Source: Elusimicrobiota bacterium (GTDB lineage Bacteria; Elusimicrobiota; Elusimicrobia; UBA1565; UBA9628). Taken from it: 64,000 bases of DNA. The stretch lies in NCBI GenBank assembly GCA_027451985.1, contig DAIDHS010000002.1, positions 1 through 64,000 of the forward strand, in the 5' to 3' direction. The notes under the pieces were generated by a model, which saw nothing but the letters and a program-made list of their open reading frames with translations, was not told the origin of the DNA and searched no databases. The position numbers and the translations under genes are program-made. Shown piece by piece: positions 10,290-18,253 of this stretch; position 1 is the stretch's first letter, and each line of letters opens with the position of its first letter.

Positions 10290-12814
10290 GCGGCGGGCCC
10301 CGCGGCTCCCGAAGCCCGCATCCGCGCCAGGCAAGCGCGCAGGTCTTCGGCCAGAAGCGCGGCACGCTCGTAGCGCGCCTTGGGCGCCTTGGCCAGAGCC
10401 CGCTCAAGAACCGCTTTCAACTCCTGCGGAACCAGGGGGTTCAACGACGCCGGATCGGGGTGCGGCTTGTTGACGATTTGGAAGACCAGGGTGCCGACGC
10501 CGTCATGGCCCGCGAAGGGCTTCTCCCCGGTCACAAGCTCGAAGAGCACGGCCGCCAGAGAGAATACGTCCGATCGCGCGTCGGCCTTTTTGCCCACGGC
10601 CAGTTCCGGGCTCAGGTAGAAGGCCGATTCGGGCGCGCTCTTCCAGCCCAAAAGAGGGCTCGAAAACGCCGAGAGGCCCAGACCCGAGACGCGCAGGGCG
10701 CCGTTATCCTGCGCCCAGAGGCAGGCCGGGCTCAAATCGAGGTGAAGCGCGCCGCGCGCGTGCGCGTAGTCGAGCGCGTCCGCTGCCTGGGCGGCCAAGT
10801 CCGCGGCCTTTTCCACGGGCAGCAGGCGGTCCTTGCCCGTCCAAGCGGACAAGTTCGAGCCCGCGGGATCTTCCGAGACGGCGTAGAGGACGCCGTCCGC
10901 GTCGCCGGCCGCCAGCACGCGCGAGAGGCCCGGATGCTCCAGCAACGCGGCCGCGGCGACGTCCTTCAAGAGCGCCTCCCTGATTTTGCCCCTATGCTCG
11001 CCGCCCGCGCCCGGATCCAAGGTCTTGATCCGGACCTCGCGTCCGCCCGCGGCGTCCCAGCCGCGCAGGAAGGATCCATGCTCCCAGCGGCCAAGTTCCT
11101 CCCGGATCTCGTAGCCGCCTAAAGACGCGGACGCGATGGTTCCGGCCCCTTCGGCCGCCGAAACCCGCTTCGGCTCTTCCCGCGGGACGGGCGGCGCCGC
11201 GGCCCTCACGCGCAGCTCCTCGATTTTCTTCGCGGACGAGGCGCGCAGCCTCGGGTCGCGCTCGCCCAAATGCTCGAAGACGGCCGCGGCCTTGGCGTAG
11301 TTTTCCGCAGCCTCAAAGTCCGCGGCCAGAGCCAGAAGACCGGCCTTGACCTCGCGGCCCAGGCGGCAGGCGCGCAGGCGCTCAAAGGAGGCGTCCAAAA
11401 GCCCGTGCTGGCGCAGGGCCAGGCCCATCCGGCGGTTGATGTCCTCCTGCGAGGGCTGCTCATGGCGCCCCAAAAGCAGCAGCCGACGCAGGGCGACGAG
11501 CAGGAAGCCCAGGACCAGAATCGCGGCGGCGTAGGAAATTTTGATCCAGAGCCCGTTTACGAACCAGTAGGAGCCCGCGCCCGCCAGGGCGAAAACCGCG
11601 CACAGGCAGAAGACCGCGCCCCAGATGACGTTCAAAAACGGCAGCGCGACCGCGACGAAAAGCGCCGCCGCGGCCATGAGCCCGAGCTCAAGCGCGCCGG
11701 CCCAAGGCGGACGCGAGAGGAACTTCCGATCGAGGATGTTCTCGACCACGTTGGCGTCGGCCTCCACCGCGGGCATGCGCGCGCCGACCGGCGTGTTGAC
11801 GAAAGAGGCCGTTTCGGGCGCGGTCAGGCCTACGAAGACGATCTTGCCCTGAAAAGACGCGGCGGGCGCCGATCCGTCCATCACGTCCTTGAAGGAGTCA
11901 TAGTGGAACGTGCGCGCCGGTCCATTGAAGGTGACCAGCATCCGTCCGCCGGACTCGAGAGGCACGAAGAAGTTGCCCGCGCGAATCTCCCGGCCGTCCA
12001 CCACGGACGCCTCCCCGGGTTTGAGGCCGCGCGCGGCCAGGGCCACGGCCAGCCCGTAGGACGGGATGTCCGCGCCCCAGTAGTGCGAGACCGCGGCGTC
12101 GCGGCGCACCACGCCGTCGGAATCCGGCGTCAGGCCCGCGCGGCCAAGGCCCAGCGCCGCCTGGGCGAAAGGCGGAAGGGGATAGAGCGCCGAGAAGTCT
12201 CCCGAGGCTGCCAGGTCCGGAAAGGACGAATTCGCCTCCGGGTGAAGGCAGTCGCTCGAAACCGAAAGCGGAAGGGGCGCCGGCTTGAAGTCGTCGCCCG
12301 AGCCGGGCACGAGTTCTAAAGGCAGGATGACGTTGCCGGCCTGGCGCAGGGCGGACAAGAGCCGCGCGTCGCCGTTCAATCGGCTCTCGGCCGAGGAGAA
12401 ATAAAGCCGGAAGAGATGCCCGCGATCGAGAATGCGGCGCCTGGAGGCCAGTTTCTGATAGCTCTGGGCCAGGGCCTTGACCTCCTCCAGGCCCGCGCTC
12501 CGCTCGGGTGTGAAGAGCGGGACGTCTAGAGCCACGATTTTGGGCTTGGCCGATGAAATCTTGTCCAGAAGCCTGGCCAAAAGCGCGCGCGGCCAAGGCC
12601 AGGCGCCGTAACGCAAAAGCGAGGCCTGATCGATGGCGATGACGTCGATGTCCGGATCGGGATCGACGCTCTGGCGCAAAAGAGAGCGCGCGTCGTAAGT
12701 TTTGAGCTCCAGGTGCGTTAAAAACGGCAGCTTCGCCGGGAATTGGTAGGACAATCCGACCGCGGCGACGGCCAAAAGCGCGGCGATCGCGTCGCCCCAG
12801 CGTCCGCGGCTCAT
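10286..12814 (-). CDS. CHASE2-domain transmembrane protein with C-terminal degenerate Ser/Thr kinase (pseudokinase) domain
   Basis: N-terminal CHASE2-like region (ELKTYDARSLLRQSVDPDPDIDVIAIDQASLLRYGAWPWPRALLARLLDKI), about three TM segments, then a kinase fold with VRIK, LHLDLSPACL, VSGLGLS, YLSPEL, DVFSLAAVLFELVTGEKPF. Confidence 0.85.
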   Translation of the reverse strand: MSRGRWGDAIAALLAVAAVGLSYQFPAKLPFLTHLELKTYDARSLLRQSVDPDPDIDVIAIDQASLLRYGAWPWPRALLARLLDKISSAKPKIVALDVPLFTPERSAGLEEVKALAQSYQKLASRRRILDRGHLFRLYFSSAESRLNGDARLLSALRQAGNVILPLELVPGSGDDFKPAPLPLSVSSDCLHPEANSSFPDLAASGDFSALYPLPPFAQAALGLGRAGLTPDSDGVVRRDAAVSHYWGADIPSYGLAVALAARGLKPGEASVVDGREIRAGNFFVPLESGGRMLVTFNGPARTFHYDSFKDVMDGSAPAASFQGKIVFVGLTAPETASFVNTPVGARMPAVEADANVVENILDRKFLSRPPWAGALELGLMAAAALFVAVALPFLNVIWGAVFCLCAVFALAGAGSYWFVNGLWIKISYAAAILVLGFLLVALRRLLLLGRHEQPSQEDINRRMGLALRQHGLLDASFERLRACRLGREVKAGLLALAADFEAAENYAKAAAVFEHLGERDPRLRASSAKKIEELRVRAAAPPVPREEPKRVSAAEGAGTIASASLGGYEIREELGRWEHGSFLRGWDAAGGREVRIKTLDPGAGGEHRGKIREALLKDVAAAALLEHPGLSRVLAAGDADGVLYAVSEDPAGSNLSAWTGKDRLLPVEKAADLAAQAADALDYAHARGALHLDLSPACLWAQDNGALRVSGLGLSAFSSPLLGWKSAPESAFYLSPELAVGKKADARSDVFSLAAVLFELVTGEKPFAGHDGVGTLVFQIVNKPHPDPASLNPLVPQELKAVLERALAKAPKARYERAALLAEDLRACLARMRASGAAGPAA

Positions 12815-12836
12815 TCGATGCGCTCCATCGCTCTCC

Positions 12837-13841
12837 TTAATGCTGGTAAATCGTGAATACCGCCGCGTCCTCGGCCCAGTCGGTGCGCGAGGCGTCGAGG
12901 CGCTGCAAGACGCCGAAGTAGCCGCCCAATGACGGATCGATCTCGGCCGCGGTCAATGGCGTCTTGGTCGCCACGGCGCGGATGGTCTCGGCCGAAACCG
13001 TCTGCCCCGCCGGCAGCTGGGCCACGAGATGCACGCCCTCGGACTCCAGAGCCTTGCCAGGGTAGGTCCAGCTTTGACCGGCCGAGAGCTTGATCTCGGG
13101 CGCGAAGCTGTTGGGCGCGACCATCTGCGCTTGGTCGTCCATGCCCACGTCGTAGAGATAGACGTAGCAGTCCTTGGTGCAGGAGACAGTCATCGAGTCC
13201 TCGTCGCCGTCTATGAGGCGCGTGCGCGCGAGATTCAAAGTCACGCGGAAATCCGGATCGTGGTAGGACGGCACGGACGCGATGCAGGCCTTCAAGTCGA
13301 CCGCGTAGCGGCAGTCGGGGCAGTCGGGCGCGTTTTGGTAGCCTTCGCCGGCGACCTCTTCCTTTAATATACGCCCCAACTGCGTGGTGCGCAGGATGTT
13401 CTCGACCAAGTTCTTCTGCCCGCGCAGGCCCTCCTGCTGGAAGACCAGATCCTGCGAGCGCACTGAGACGCCCAAGAGGCTTTTCATGGCTAGGCTGCGC
13501 GCTTCCGAAATCGCCTCGGCGCGGACCTGCGCGCGGCTTTGGGAGTCTCCCGCGATCACGGCCGCGGTGCTTTCGATCCAGGTGCAGTCGAGGGCCTTGT
13601 CCTTGTCCAGCACCGCAGCCGGCGCGGGCGCGGCCTCGGGCGGCAGGACCGCGGAGGACACGGCTCGGCTGCCTCCGTGCTCGGACATCTCCCGAGTCAA
13701 GACGCTCTGCGCGGACGAGGCGCGAGCCTGGATGGCGGCATAGTCGGGCGCGGGCGCGGCTTTCGCCGGCGCATGGGCGCAGCCCGCGGCCAAAAACGCC
13801 GCGGATGCCGCCGCGAAAAAAAATAAAATCGTTCGCCGCAT
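12837..13841 (-). CDS. Lipoprotein with DUF4384-like C-terminal domain
   Basis: Lipobox in MRRTILFFFAAASAAFLAAGC; SMTVSCTKDCYVYLYDVGMDDQAQMVAPNSF is DUF4384-like. The upstream ATG (13856) falls in a TATAATG -10-like element, so 13841 is preferred. Confidence 0.75.
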   Translation of the reverse strand: MRRTILFFFAAASAAFLAAGCAHAPAKAAPAPDYAAIQARASSAQSVLTREMSEHGGSRAVSSAVLPPEAAPAPAAVLDKDKALDCTWIESTAAVIAGDSQSRAQVRAEAISEARSLAMKSLLGVSVRSQDLVFQQEGLRGQKNLVENILRTTQLGRILKEEVAGEGYQNAPDCPDCRYAVDLKACIASVPSYHDPDFRVTLNLARTRLIDGDEDSMTVSCTKDCYVYLYDVGMDDQAQMVAPNSFAPEIKLSAGQSWTYPGKALESEGVHLVAQLPAGQTVSAETIRAVATKTPLTAAEIDPSLGGYFGVLQRLDASRTDWAEDAAVFTIYQH

Positions 13842-13948
13842 AGCGTCTTCGCGCATTATAACCGTTGCGCGCGCCGCCGCGCAAAGCCTATAACCGTCCC
13901 GATGAAAACCCTGGTCCATATCCGGTTCTTGAACGCCGCGGAAAAAAT

Positions 13949-14638
13949 CTAGGGCGCGCCCAACGCGGCCAGCTTCTCCGGCCGGGGCACGAAAATCCGG
14001 CCGTTTTTCTCCCCCACCAAGCCCGCGCGCTTCAAGGCGGCCAAGGCGCGGCTCAGGGGCTCGCGCGAGGTGCCCAAAAGCTCGGCCAGATCCCGCTGGC
14101 TGTAGTCTCCGTCCAAAAAGCGCCCGCCGCCCGCGCGCGAGCCCTTTTGCGCCAGCGATGAAAGGGTCTTGGCCGCGCGCCCGAGCAGGTTGCGGAAAAG
14201 CAAATCCTCCAGGGCCTCGTTGGCCAGACGCAGGCGTCGGCAGACGATTTTAAGAAGGTAGAAAAGCAGCGCGGGGTTGCTTAGGAGAAGCCGCCTAAAA
14301 TCCGCCTGGCCGATGAAGAGCGCCTGAACGTCTTCCTCGGCCAAGGCCGCGGCCGAGCGGCTCGCGCCCTCGATGAGCGCCATCTCGCCGAAGAAGTCGC
14401 CGCGTTTGAGCCACGAGAAGGTCTTTTTCTTGCGCCCGCCCGCGGCGGTGAAAATCTTGACCCGGCCCGAGAGCACCACGTAGAGCCCGTCCGCCGCCTG
14501 GGACTTTAGGAAAATGGTTTCGCCGGCGCGGTAGCTCCGGGGCTTGGCCAGCCGTGCGACCGCGGCCAAGTCGCGCGCGGGCAGGGGGGAAAACAGCGGG
14601 ATGCGCTTTAAAAGGCGGACGTCTCCGGCAGGCGCCAC
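13949..14638 (-). CDS. Crp/Fnr family transcriptional regulator
   Basis: cNMP-binding fold (YRAGETIFLKSQAADGLYVVLSGRVKIF, RGDFFGEMALIEGASRSAAALA) plus HTH_Crp (YSQRDLAELLGTSREPLSRALAALKRAGLV). Confidence 0.9.
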   Translation of the reverse strand: MAPAGDVRLLKRIPLFSPLPARDLAAVARLAKPRSYRAGETIFLKSQAADGLYVVLSGRVKIFTAAGGRKKKTFSWLKRGDFFGEMALIEGASRSAAALAEEDVQALFIGQADFRRLLLSNPALLFYLLKIVCRRLRLANEALEDLLFRNLLGRAAKTLSSLAQKGSRAGGGRFLDGDYSQRDLAELLGTSREPLSRALAALKRAGLVGEKNGRIFVPRPEKLAALGAP

Positions 14639-14695
14639 GGCTTAAGGATAGGCCAAAAGCCGCGCGAATTCAAGGCCGCTCTGCGGCCGAACGAT

Positions 14696-15163
14696 CTAGC
14701 TTCTGGCGGAAGCGTGGGCGGCGCGGGAGGCGCCGGCTGTTTGCGGCTTGCCGCAGTTGATCATCCACGGTGTGCCGTAACGATCCACGAACATGGCGAA
14801 GCGCTGGGCCCAGAAGGTCTCCTGCAAAGACATGGTGACGGCGCGAGCCCCTTGCGAGAGCGCCTTGAAAATCCGTTCGGCCTCCTGGGGCGATTCGACG
14901 TCGAGGGTAATCGAATAGCCCTGGGGCGTGTAGTAGTAGTGCGGCGGCGCGTCCGCGCCCGCGAAGCTCTGCCCCCCCGCCTCCAGGCGCGCGTGGATGA
15001 TCTTGTTCCCCCAGTCCGCGGGCCAGTTTTTGGGCGCCTCCTTGGCCATGGGCGACTCGCCGTAGCGCATCAAGAAAACGATTTTCCCGCCCAAGCACTG
15101 CGCGTAAAACTTGAGCGCCTCCTCGCACGTCCCGTCGAACGTCAAATGCGGGGTGATTTTCAT
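14696..15163 (-). CDS. VOC-family (PhnB/glyoxalase-like) protein
   Basis: MKITPHLTFDGTCEEALKFYAQCLGGKIVFLMRYGESPM...FVDRYGTPWMINC. Start corrected from 15190 to the ATG at 15163. Confidence 0.85.
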   Translation of the reverse strand: MKITPHLTFDGTCEEALKFYAQCLGGKIVFLMRYGESPMAKEAPKNWPADWGNKIIHARLEAGGQSFAGADAPPHYYYTPQGYSITLDVESPQEAERIFKALSQGARAVTMSLQETFWAQRFAMFVDRYGTPWMINCGKPQTAGASRAAHASARS

Positions 15164-15251
15164 CACTCTCTCTCCTGCACGGCGCCCCAAGGCGCTATGC
15201 TTTTTGATTTTAACATTTCTCGGACGCGCGCTACGGACGCTGACGCGGATC

Positions 15252-16514
15252 CTACAGCGCGTAGCTCAGACCCGCGAAGGCGTAGGGGTAGCTGTAGTTG
15301 TAGAGATAGAAGCTCTCGAAGGCCATGTTGGAGGACGAGGAGACGTAGCCGCCTGAGACCTGTGCGCTCAGGCCCGGCAGCAGGACCGGGTAGCCTGCGG
15401 AAAATGACAGTGTGTGCGTGTCGGTGTAGACTTTGCCGCCCAGATAGCGGCCTGCGCCGTCTTGCACCGGGCGACCCAGATAGTCGCGGCGGGAGAAATT
15501 GTAGGAGAAGCTCAACCGAAGCTTGCCCGCGATGACGAGATTCAAGAGGGGCCCCGCGGAAAATTCGTCGTAGCTGTAATAGTTCGGGCTGAACTTGAAA
15601 ACACTGGAGTTGGACTGGAAGTTGTCCACGTCGTTCTGGTTGGAGCGCAGTGCAGTATAGCCCAGGCTCAGGCTCGCTTGGCCCGAAATCGGGAGCCCGG
15701 CGGGATTTCCCGGCAGCTTCTGGCTTACGGAGACGACGGCATTGCCCATCCAGTCTTGGCGCGCGCTCCCGGTCAGGGAGAACGTCTTGGCGCCGGTGTC
15801 GCCCTCGACGACTTTTTGATCGCCGTAGTCCAAGTAGGACCCCCCCGCGGACGCGCTCAAAAGGCCTCCCGCCCAGAAGGCGAAGTCCGCGGCCGCAGTG
15901 TAGCCGTAAGAGACGAAGTTCAAGTCGCGCCCGTTGGAGAGGAGCTCCGTGCCGAAGAGCGGCGAGCGCCCGGGTTGGTAGTGGTAGTAGTCCGTGTTGG
16001 AGACGGAAAAATCCTGGCGCACGGACTTGACCGCGCCCTGCCCGGTCCATTCCAGCTCCGCGCCCGCGCTCTCCTGCCCGAAATCGAAAATGCCCGCGCC
16101 TAAGGACTCCTGGCTGTTGATGGTGGCCAGCTCGCTTTTATAGGAGGCGTTGGGCTTGACGGCCCAGGCGCCGAAGGAGTGAATCCAGCGCAGGCCCGCG
16201 GCGTCGTCCAAGGCCTGGGTGACGAGCGTGCCGCCGCCGCCGATTTGGTTGACCTGGCTGCTGTGCGAGTACTGGCCGTTCAAGGAGGGCAAAAGCGCGT
16301 CCTGGTCCGAAAGTTTGATCCCGTCGCCGAAGAGCCAGTCCGCGCTGCCCATGGTGGTGTCGTTTTCGCCGCTGTAATCGTGGAAGAACATCCTTCCGCC
16401 GCTGGCGTCTAGCCTGAATATGGGAGAGGTTTCCAGCGCCGCCGCCGGGACCGGAAGCCCGGAAAACGCTAGGCAGGCGCACACAACCGCGGCGCAGCCG
16501 CGCGAGGCTTTCAC
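15252..16514 (-). CDS. Putative outer-membrane beta-barrel protein
   Basis: Signal peptide (MKASRGCAAVVCACLAFSGLPVPAAA); alternating amphipathic, aromatic-rich strands; ends in SYPYAFAGLSYAL. Confidence 0.65.
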   Translation of the reverse strand: MKASRGCAAVVCACLAFSGLPVPAAALETSPIFRLDASGGRMFFHDYSGENDTTMGSADWLFGDGIKLSDQDALLPSLNGQYSHSSQVNQIGGGGTLVTQALDDAAGLRWIHSFGAWAVKPNASYKSELATINSQESLGAGIFDFGQESAGAELEWTGQGAVKSVRQDFSVSNTDYYHYQPGRSPLFGTELLSNGRDLNFVSYGYTAAADFAFWAGGLLSASAGGSYLDYGDQKVVEGDTGAKTFSLTGSARQDWMGNAVVSVSQKLPGNPAGLPISGQASLSLGYTALRSNQNDVDNFQSNSSVFKFSPNYYSYDEFSAGPLLNLVIAGKLRLSFSYNFSRRDYLGRPVQDGAGRYLGGKVYTDTHTLSFSAGYPVLLPGLSAQVSGGYVSSSSNMAFESFYLYNYSYPYAFAGLSYAL

Positions 16515-16532
16515 GCGGTTAGTTCACCCTTT

Positions 16533-18122
16533 TTAATTGCACGTGCAAGTCGGCGCCGTGCAAATGCCCGTGGTGGCGGAACAAGTGCCCGGCGTGCAAG
16601 TGTAGGTGGTGCAAGTCGTGCTCCCTGAAGTCGAAGGGGGCGGGACGTAGTTGATTGCGGAATATGATGGCTGGGCGATGGTGGGCGCGGTGTAGCTATA
16701 CTGCGCGGTCGGCGCGCTCTGCGTCGGCGGCTGCATCGTGGGTGGCGGCATGGCGGCCATGGCCGCAGCAGAGCTCGGCGGCAACACGGGCGGCTGGACC
16801 GGCGGCGGCGCCATGCCGCTGGGCGCCTGGCCCGGATTTGCCCCCGCGGCCAAGGCCGGCCCCGTCCGCGGCGGCGCTCCCGGCGCGGCGGACGCGCGCG
16901 CCGCCAGCGCCGCGTTTTGCGCCATCACTTGGCGCGCATGGAGGTACTGCTGCTGGAATTGCTGCTGGTAGGCCGCCGCCGTCACCATCGCGGCCGTGGG
17001 CGAGGCTCCGGGAGAGGCCGCGGCGTGGGCCAGCATGGCGCTTTGCTGGGCCTGCTGCATCTGCAGGCTCAGCTCCCGGCCCGCGAACCACTTATTCATG
17101 ATTGCGTCGGCCTGGCGGTTTTTGGGCGGCTTGACTGGAAAAGCGCCCGGCTCCCTGGGCGCGAAGGGCGGCGCAGGCCGGCTTAAGTCCTCGAGCGCTT
17201 TGCCTTCCTCAAAGCCCTTTTGCAGGCGCGCGTCGCCAAACGCCGCGGACGCCGGGCCGCCCAAGGCGGCGCCGGAACGGCCGGCTTCCTCGCTCAAGGC
17301 CTCGGCCGCTTCAAGCATGGTCTGGGGATTCTTGGTCGCCAGCGCGTCTTGAACCGCGACGGCCAAGGACGCGCGGCCGCGCGCGCGGGCCTCTTTGAGC
17401 ATCGCCTTGAGCCGGGCCTTGATTTGCGCTTTTACGGGCCGGCTCAACGACGCCTTGCCCGCACCGCCGAAGACCGCCCGGATCGGAGACAAGAGCCCGC
17501 CCAAAGCCCGGACGCTGTGCCCCGGCAGCACCAAGGATTCCGCGCCGAAGGGTCGGCCGCGCAGCAAAACAGCGACGCCCACCGCGCCCTGATAGACCTG
17601 GACCACGCTCGCGCCCGCGCCCGCCGCCACGCTGAACTCCGTGCCGCGCACCGAGGCCACGGCCTGGGGAGTGCGGACTTCGAAGACGCGCCGATAGTCG
17701 CGCGACGCCTTGACCCAAATTTTTCCCAGCTTCAAAAACAGCGTGACCTGTCGCGGCGCCTCCTCGGGAATGTAGAGCTCCGAGTCGGGTTCAAGACGGA
17801 CCTCGGAGCCGTCCGCCAGAACGAAGGCGCCGCTGCCGTCCGTACCGGTGACGACGCGGTCTCCGGCCTGCGGCGGCAAAGACGCGGAAGTCAGAGGCTC
17901 GGCCAGCGCCGCGCCTTTCCTATAAATGAAAATCCGGCCGCTCAGGGCCTCGACTCTGGCCGCGCCTCGGGAGGCGGCCGCGGCCGGAATCGCGAAGCTC
18001 GGCCGGATTTGGGGCGCTCCATCGGGCGAGAGGACTCCTTGGGCGAAGGCGGAAAACGGCAACGCGGCGCTCAAAACCAGCGCCAGCGCCGAGACCGCCG
18101 CCGAGCGAAACGATTTTTCCAT
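16533..18122 (-). CDS. FecR-domain exported protein with Pro/Gln-rich region and Cys/Thr-rich C-terminal tail
   Basis: Signal peptide; FecR-like VFEVRTPQAVASVRGTEFSVAAGAGASVVQVYQGAVGV; tail STTCTTYTCTPGTCSATTGICTAPTCTCN. Confidence 0.8.
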   Translation of the reverse strand: MEKSFRSAAVSALALVLSAALPFSAFAQGVLSPDGAPQIRPSFAIPAAAASRGAARVEALSGRIFIYRKGAALAEPLTSASLPPQAGDRVVTGTDGSGAFVLADGSEVRLEPDSELYIPEEAPRQVTLFLKLGKIWVKASRDYRRVFEVRTPQAVASVRGTEFSVAAGAGASVVQVYQGAVGVAVLLRGRPFGAESLVLPGHSVRALGGLLSPIRAVFGGAGKASLSRPVKAQIKARLKAMLKEARARGRASLAVAVQDALATKNPQTMLEAAEALSEEAGRSGAALGGPASAAFGDARLQKGFEEGKALEDLSRPAPPFAPREPGAFPVKPPKNRQADAIMNKWFAGRELSLQMQQAQQSAMLAHAAASPGASPTAAMVTAAAYQQQFQQQYLHARQVMAQNAALAARASAAPGAPPRTGPALAAGANPGQAPSGMAPPPVQPPVLPPSSAAAMAAMPPPTMQPPTQSAPTAQYSYTAPTIAQPSYSAINYVPPPSTSGSTTCTTYTCTPGTCSATTGICTAPTCTCN

Positions 18123-18152
18123 AAATTATCGCCGTAATGAGACGGCGAAAAA

Positions 18153-18181
18153 AGTATAGGCCGCGCCGGCGGTTTTGTCAA
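18153..18181 (-). promoter_or_regulatory. sigma70-type promoter TTGACA-N17-TATACT for the FecR gene
   Basis: Minus strand TTGACA 18181..18176, TATACT 18158..18153, 17-nt spacer; a CGCCGT-N6-ACGGCG hairpin (18130..18147) lies in the leader. Confidence 0.65.
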
Positions 18182-18253
18182 TGCGACTTTAGTCACGCGG
18201 CCGATGGGAAGTCCCTTGACACGCCCGGCTTCGGGGCCTACCCTTCTTTCAGC

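Noticed and set aside
11270-12319. 349-aa plus-strand ORF
   Set aside because: Antisense of the CHASE2-pseudokinase gene.
10286-12814. Active Ser/Thr kinase annotation
   Set aside because: HRDLKPxN and DFG catalytic residues are replaced, so a pseudokinase is the better call.
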